Part shown: in pieces, positions 62,140-64,000 of the stretch
Layout: each line of letters starts with the position of its first letter
How positions within the stretch are numbered: the stretch's first letter is position 1
NCBI GenBank assembly: GCA_910577325.1
Contig: CAJTMR010000014.1
Span: 1-64,000 of the forward strand
Source of the DNA: an uncultured Parabacteroides sp.
GTDB lineage: Bacteria; Bacteroidota; Bacteroidia; Bacteroidales; Tannerellaceae
Direction of reading: 5' to 3'
DNA: 64,000 bases
Position numbers and translations under genes: made by a program
The notes under the pieces: generated by a model
What the model was told of the DNA's origin: nothing
Seen by the model: only the letters and a program-made list of their open reading frames with translations
The model's database searches: none

Positions 62140-64000
62140 TTATTTCTGATAAAACATCGTTTTGCCCGGCAAAGACAATGAAGCCGGGCGGGCGTCCGCC
62201 GAAACGGCACGCTTGAAGTTCGGCTTGTCACTCATCACGAAATGAAGCGTGATACCGTGTTGTACGTCCTCGTAAGATAAATAAGATTTATCGTATTTTT
62301 TCCCGTTTACATACATTTCTTTTATATAGACATTCTCTTTCGACCAGTTTTCAGTCGTCATCCTAATTTCCTTCCCGTTACTCATGATGATGGAAAGCGC
62401 CTCGACACAAGGGGAGCCGATGTTATAAATATTGCTGGAAGGAGCCACCGGATAGAAACCCACGCAGTTGAACATATACCAAGCAGACATTTGCCCACAA
62501 TCATCATTGCCGCTCAAGGATCCGGGTTCGTTACCATAGAAGCGGTCAACAATCTCCCTGATCCACTTCTGGCACTTCCAAGGTTTACCCAAATAGTTGT
62601 ACAAATAAGCGATATGGTGGCAAGGTTCGTTACCATGCCAGTAGCCACCGATACGTCCCTGTATGTCGTGTGCCCCCGGAATATCATCCGGCAGGTCAAT
62701 CGTAAACAGATCGTCCAGCCGTTTTTCAAAAAGCTTTTTGCCGGCCAGATTGATATATCCCTGTACATCATGCGGGACATACCAAGTATATTGCATGGTA
62801 AACCCTTCCGTGATATCGCCCCAACCGTTCACAGAACCCGGTCCTTGGTAAGAGATCGGAGCAAACGGCGTACGCCAGTCCCCCTTGCTGTCACGGCCAC
62901 GCATATATTTCGTTTCCGGATCAATCAATGTCTGGTAAGACAAAGAGCGGTTCAGAAAATACCGATAATCGTCCGTCTTACCCAAAAACTTGGCGACCTG
63001 TGCGATGCAATAGTCATCATAGGCATATTCCAATGTTTTGGAAACGGATTCGGCTTCCTTGTCAAACGGGACATAGCCATTTCGCATATAGTCGGGCAGA
63101 CAGTCGTAATGCGGGTTCAAGGCAGTCGTTTTCATCGCCTCATACGCCCGTTCGTAGTCAAAACCTTTCACCCCTTTGACTATCATATCCGCTAAAACGG
63201 AAACTGCGTGATACCCGATCATACACCATGTTTCGTTCCCGTAAAAAGACCAGATCGGAAGCATCTTCTCCACACTTTTGTCAAAGTGGACCAGCATCGA
63301 ATTGGCAATGTCGGCATTTACATCCTGATGCACCAAATTGAACCAAGGATGCAAAGCCCGGTAAGTGTCCCACAGGGAAAAAGTCGTATAGTTAGTGAAA
63401 CCTTTCGCCTGCTCGATATTCTTGTCCAAACTTCTAAAACGGCCATCCGCATCCTGAAAAACAAAAGGATGAAGGGCGGCATGGTAGGCGGAAGTATAAA
63501 ACGTTTCCTTTATCTTCCGGTCGGCGGTTATCCGGTATTTTTGCAATTCTTTCTCCCAAAGTTCCTCCCCCTTCTCTTTGAGACTGTCGAATGTCAGTCC
63601 GTTCAGTTCCCGCATGTTCATTTTCGCTCCGGCGGTACTGACAGAAGAGATGGCCGTTTTCACGATCACTTCCTCTCCTTCCTCTGTTGCGAAAGAGAGG
63701 CAAGCTATCAAGTTCTTTCCCCAAGCCTCACGGTCGCTCCTGAACCGAGATGTATTATAGATCACCGGCTTTTTATCCTGCATGAAGCGCAACCCCGTCA
63801 ATTTCCTGGAAAAGACCGCAGTGAAATAGACATGGCGTTCAGGCCCCCACCCTTTCACCAACTTATAGCCCGTGATAGTCGAATCGTTTTCCATGCGGAG
63901 ATTAGCCCATTCGCACGATTGCCAAAGCGTATGGTTCATATCGATCATGATAAATGATTTTTCCGATTTAGGATAAGTGAAACGGAACATTCCGCTCCGC
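62140..64000 (-). CDS. GH92 alpha-mannosidase, 5' end cut by window edge
   Basis: At least 616 codons remain, and the frame stays open to the edge. The catalytic (alpha/alpha)6 part is clear: YHAALHPFVFQDADGRFRSL, FSLWDTYRALHPWFNLVHQD, GNEPCHHIAYLYNYLGKPWK and SGNDDCGQMSAWYMFNCVGF with the conserved acidic residues of the family. GH92 enzymes are calcium-dependent exo-alpha-mannosidases acting on N-glycan or yeast mannan in gut Bacteroidales. The N-terminal beta-sandwich domain and signal peptide lie outside the window. The ATG at 63,990 is not the true start. Confidence 0.92.
   Translation of the reverse strand, partial: RSGMFRFTYPKSEKSFIMIDMNHTLWQSCEWANLRMENDSTITGYKLVKGWGPERHVYFTAVFSRKLTGLRFMQDKKPVIYNTSRFRSDREAWGKNLIACLSFATEEGEEVIVKTAISSVSTAGAKMNMRELNGLTFDSLKEKGEELWEKELQKYRITADRKIKETFYTSAYHAALHPFVFQDADGRFRSLDKNIEQAKGFTNYTTFSLWDTYRALHPWFNLVHQDVNADIANSMLVHFDKSVEKMLPIWSFYGNETWCMIGYHAVSVLADMIVKGVKGFDYERAYEAMKTTALNPHYDCLPDYMRNGYVPFDKEAESVSKTLEYAYDDYCIAQVAKFLGKTDDYRYFLNRSLSYQTLIDPETKYMRGRDSKGDWRTPFAPISYQGPGSVNGWGDITEGFTMQYTWYVPHDVQGYINLAGKKLFEKRLDDLFTIDLPDDIPGAHDIQGRIGGYWHGNEPCHHIAYLYNYLGKPWKCQKWIREIVDRFYGNEPGSLSGNDDCGQMSAWYMFNCVGFYPVAPSSNIYNIGSPCVEALSIIMSNGKEIRMTTENWSKENVYIKEMYVNGKKYDKSYLSYEDVQHGITLHFVMSDKPNFKRAVSADARPASLSLPGKTMFYQK

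Overview
The window reads as Bacteroidales chromosome, most likely Parabacteroides. Signs are Bacteroidetes-type promoters (TAnnTTTG at -7) before many genes, a type III glutamine synthetase, the DapL route to diaminopimelate, a PPi-dependent phosphofructokinase, a GH92 alpha-mannosidase, an Mpi-family invertase and CTnDOT-type rteA/rteB. The genus is inferred from gene content, not from a marker search.

Region 1, about 107-31,210, is an accessory island. Pieces of an IS256-family transposase gene lie at both ends in the same orientation: codons from about 23 on at 1-106, and codons 1 to about 24 at 31,206-31,277. The simplest reading is that one element of about 31 kb inserted into an IS copy that had itself disrupted a membrane-protein gene (remnant 31,370-32,062). 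The outer parts of the island look like a CTnDOT-related element: RibD-like reductase, rteB, rteA, tatA, a Tat-signal flavodoxin-like protein and an oxidoreductase remnant on the left; a broken aldo/keto reductase, a Tat-signal Fe-S aldo/keto reductase, a broken Tat-signal metal-dependent hydrolase, two helix-turn-helix genes, a RhuM-like protein and two tandem tyrosine recombinases on the right. No tra or mob genes, tetQ or rteC are seen.

Region 2, about 6,730-24,230, is embedded in the island: a nitrogen-assimilation block. Leftward run porin (frameshifted), dapF, dapL, GSIII, gltB, gltD and glmS (frameshifted). Rightward run glnK, amtB and asnB. Together these import ammonium (AmtB, gated by PII), fix it (GSIII plus GOGAT) and pass glutamine or glutamate nitrogen to asparagine, glucosamine-6-phosphate and diaminopimelate. 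The block appears to split a leftward operon of Tat-exported oxidoreductases.

Region 3, about 32.1-64 kb, is ordinary chromosome with intact genes: tsaB; yicC-gmk-nadD; lysS-gpsA-pgi; a HAD phosphatase; a sugar isomerase-like lipoprotein; a four-gene efflux operon (TolC, HlyD, two ABC-2 permeases); a coiled-coil membrane protein; guaA followed by a second guaA-like gene with a degenerate amidotransferase domain; rnpB; YihY; MATE; nitroreductase-ribE; an ArnT-like glycosyltransferase; a two-domain DUF1080 lipoprotein; tRNA-Pro(TGG); an Mpi-family invertase; PPi-phosphofructokinase; and a GH92 gene cut by the right edge.

All five clearly broken genes outside the IS fragments and junction remnants (glmS, porin, AKR, hydrolase, HTH) lie between 6.8 and 28 kb. 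This suggests decaying or redundant cargo, although three of the frameshifts touch G/C runs where sequencing error must be excluded.
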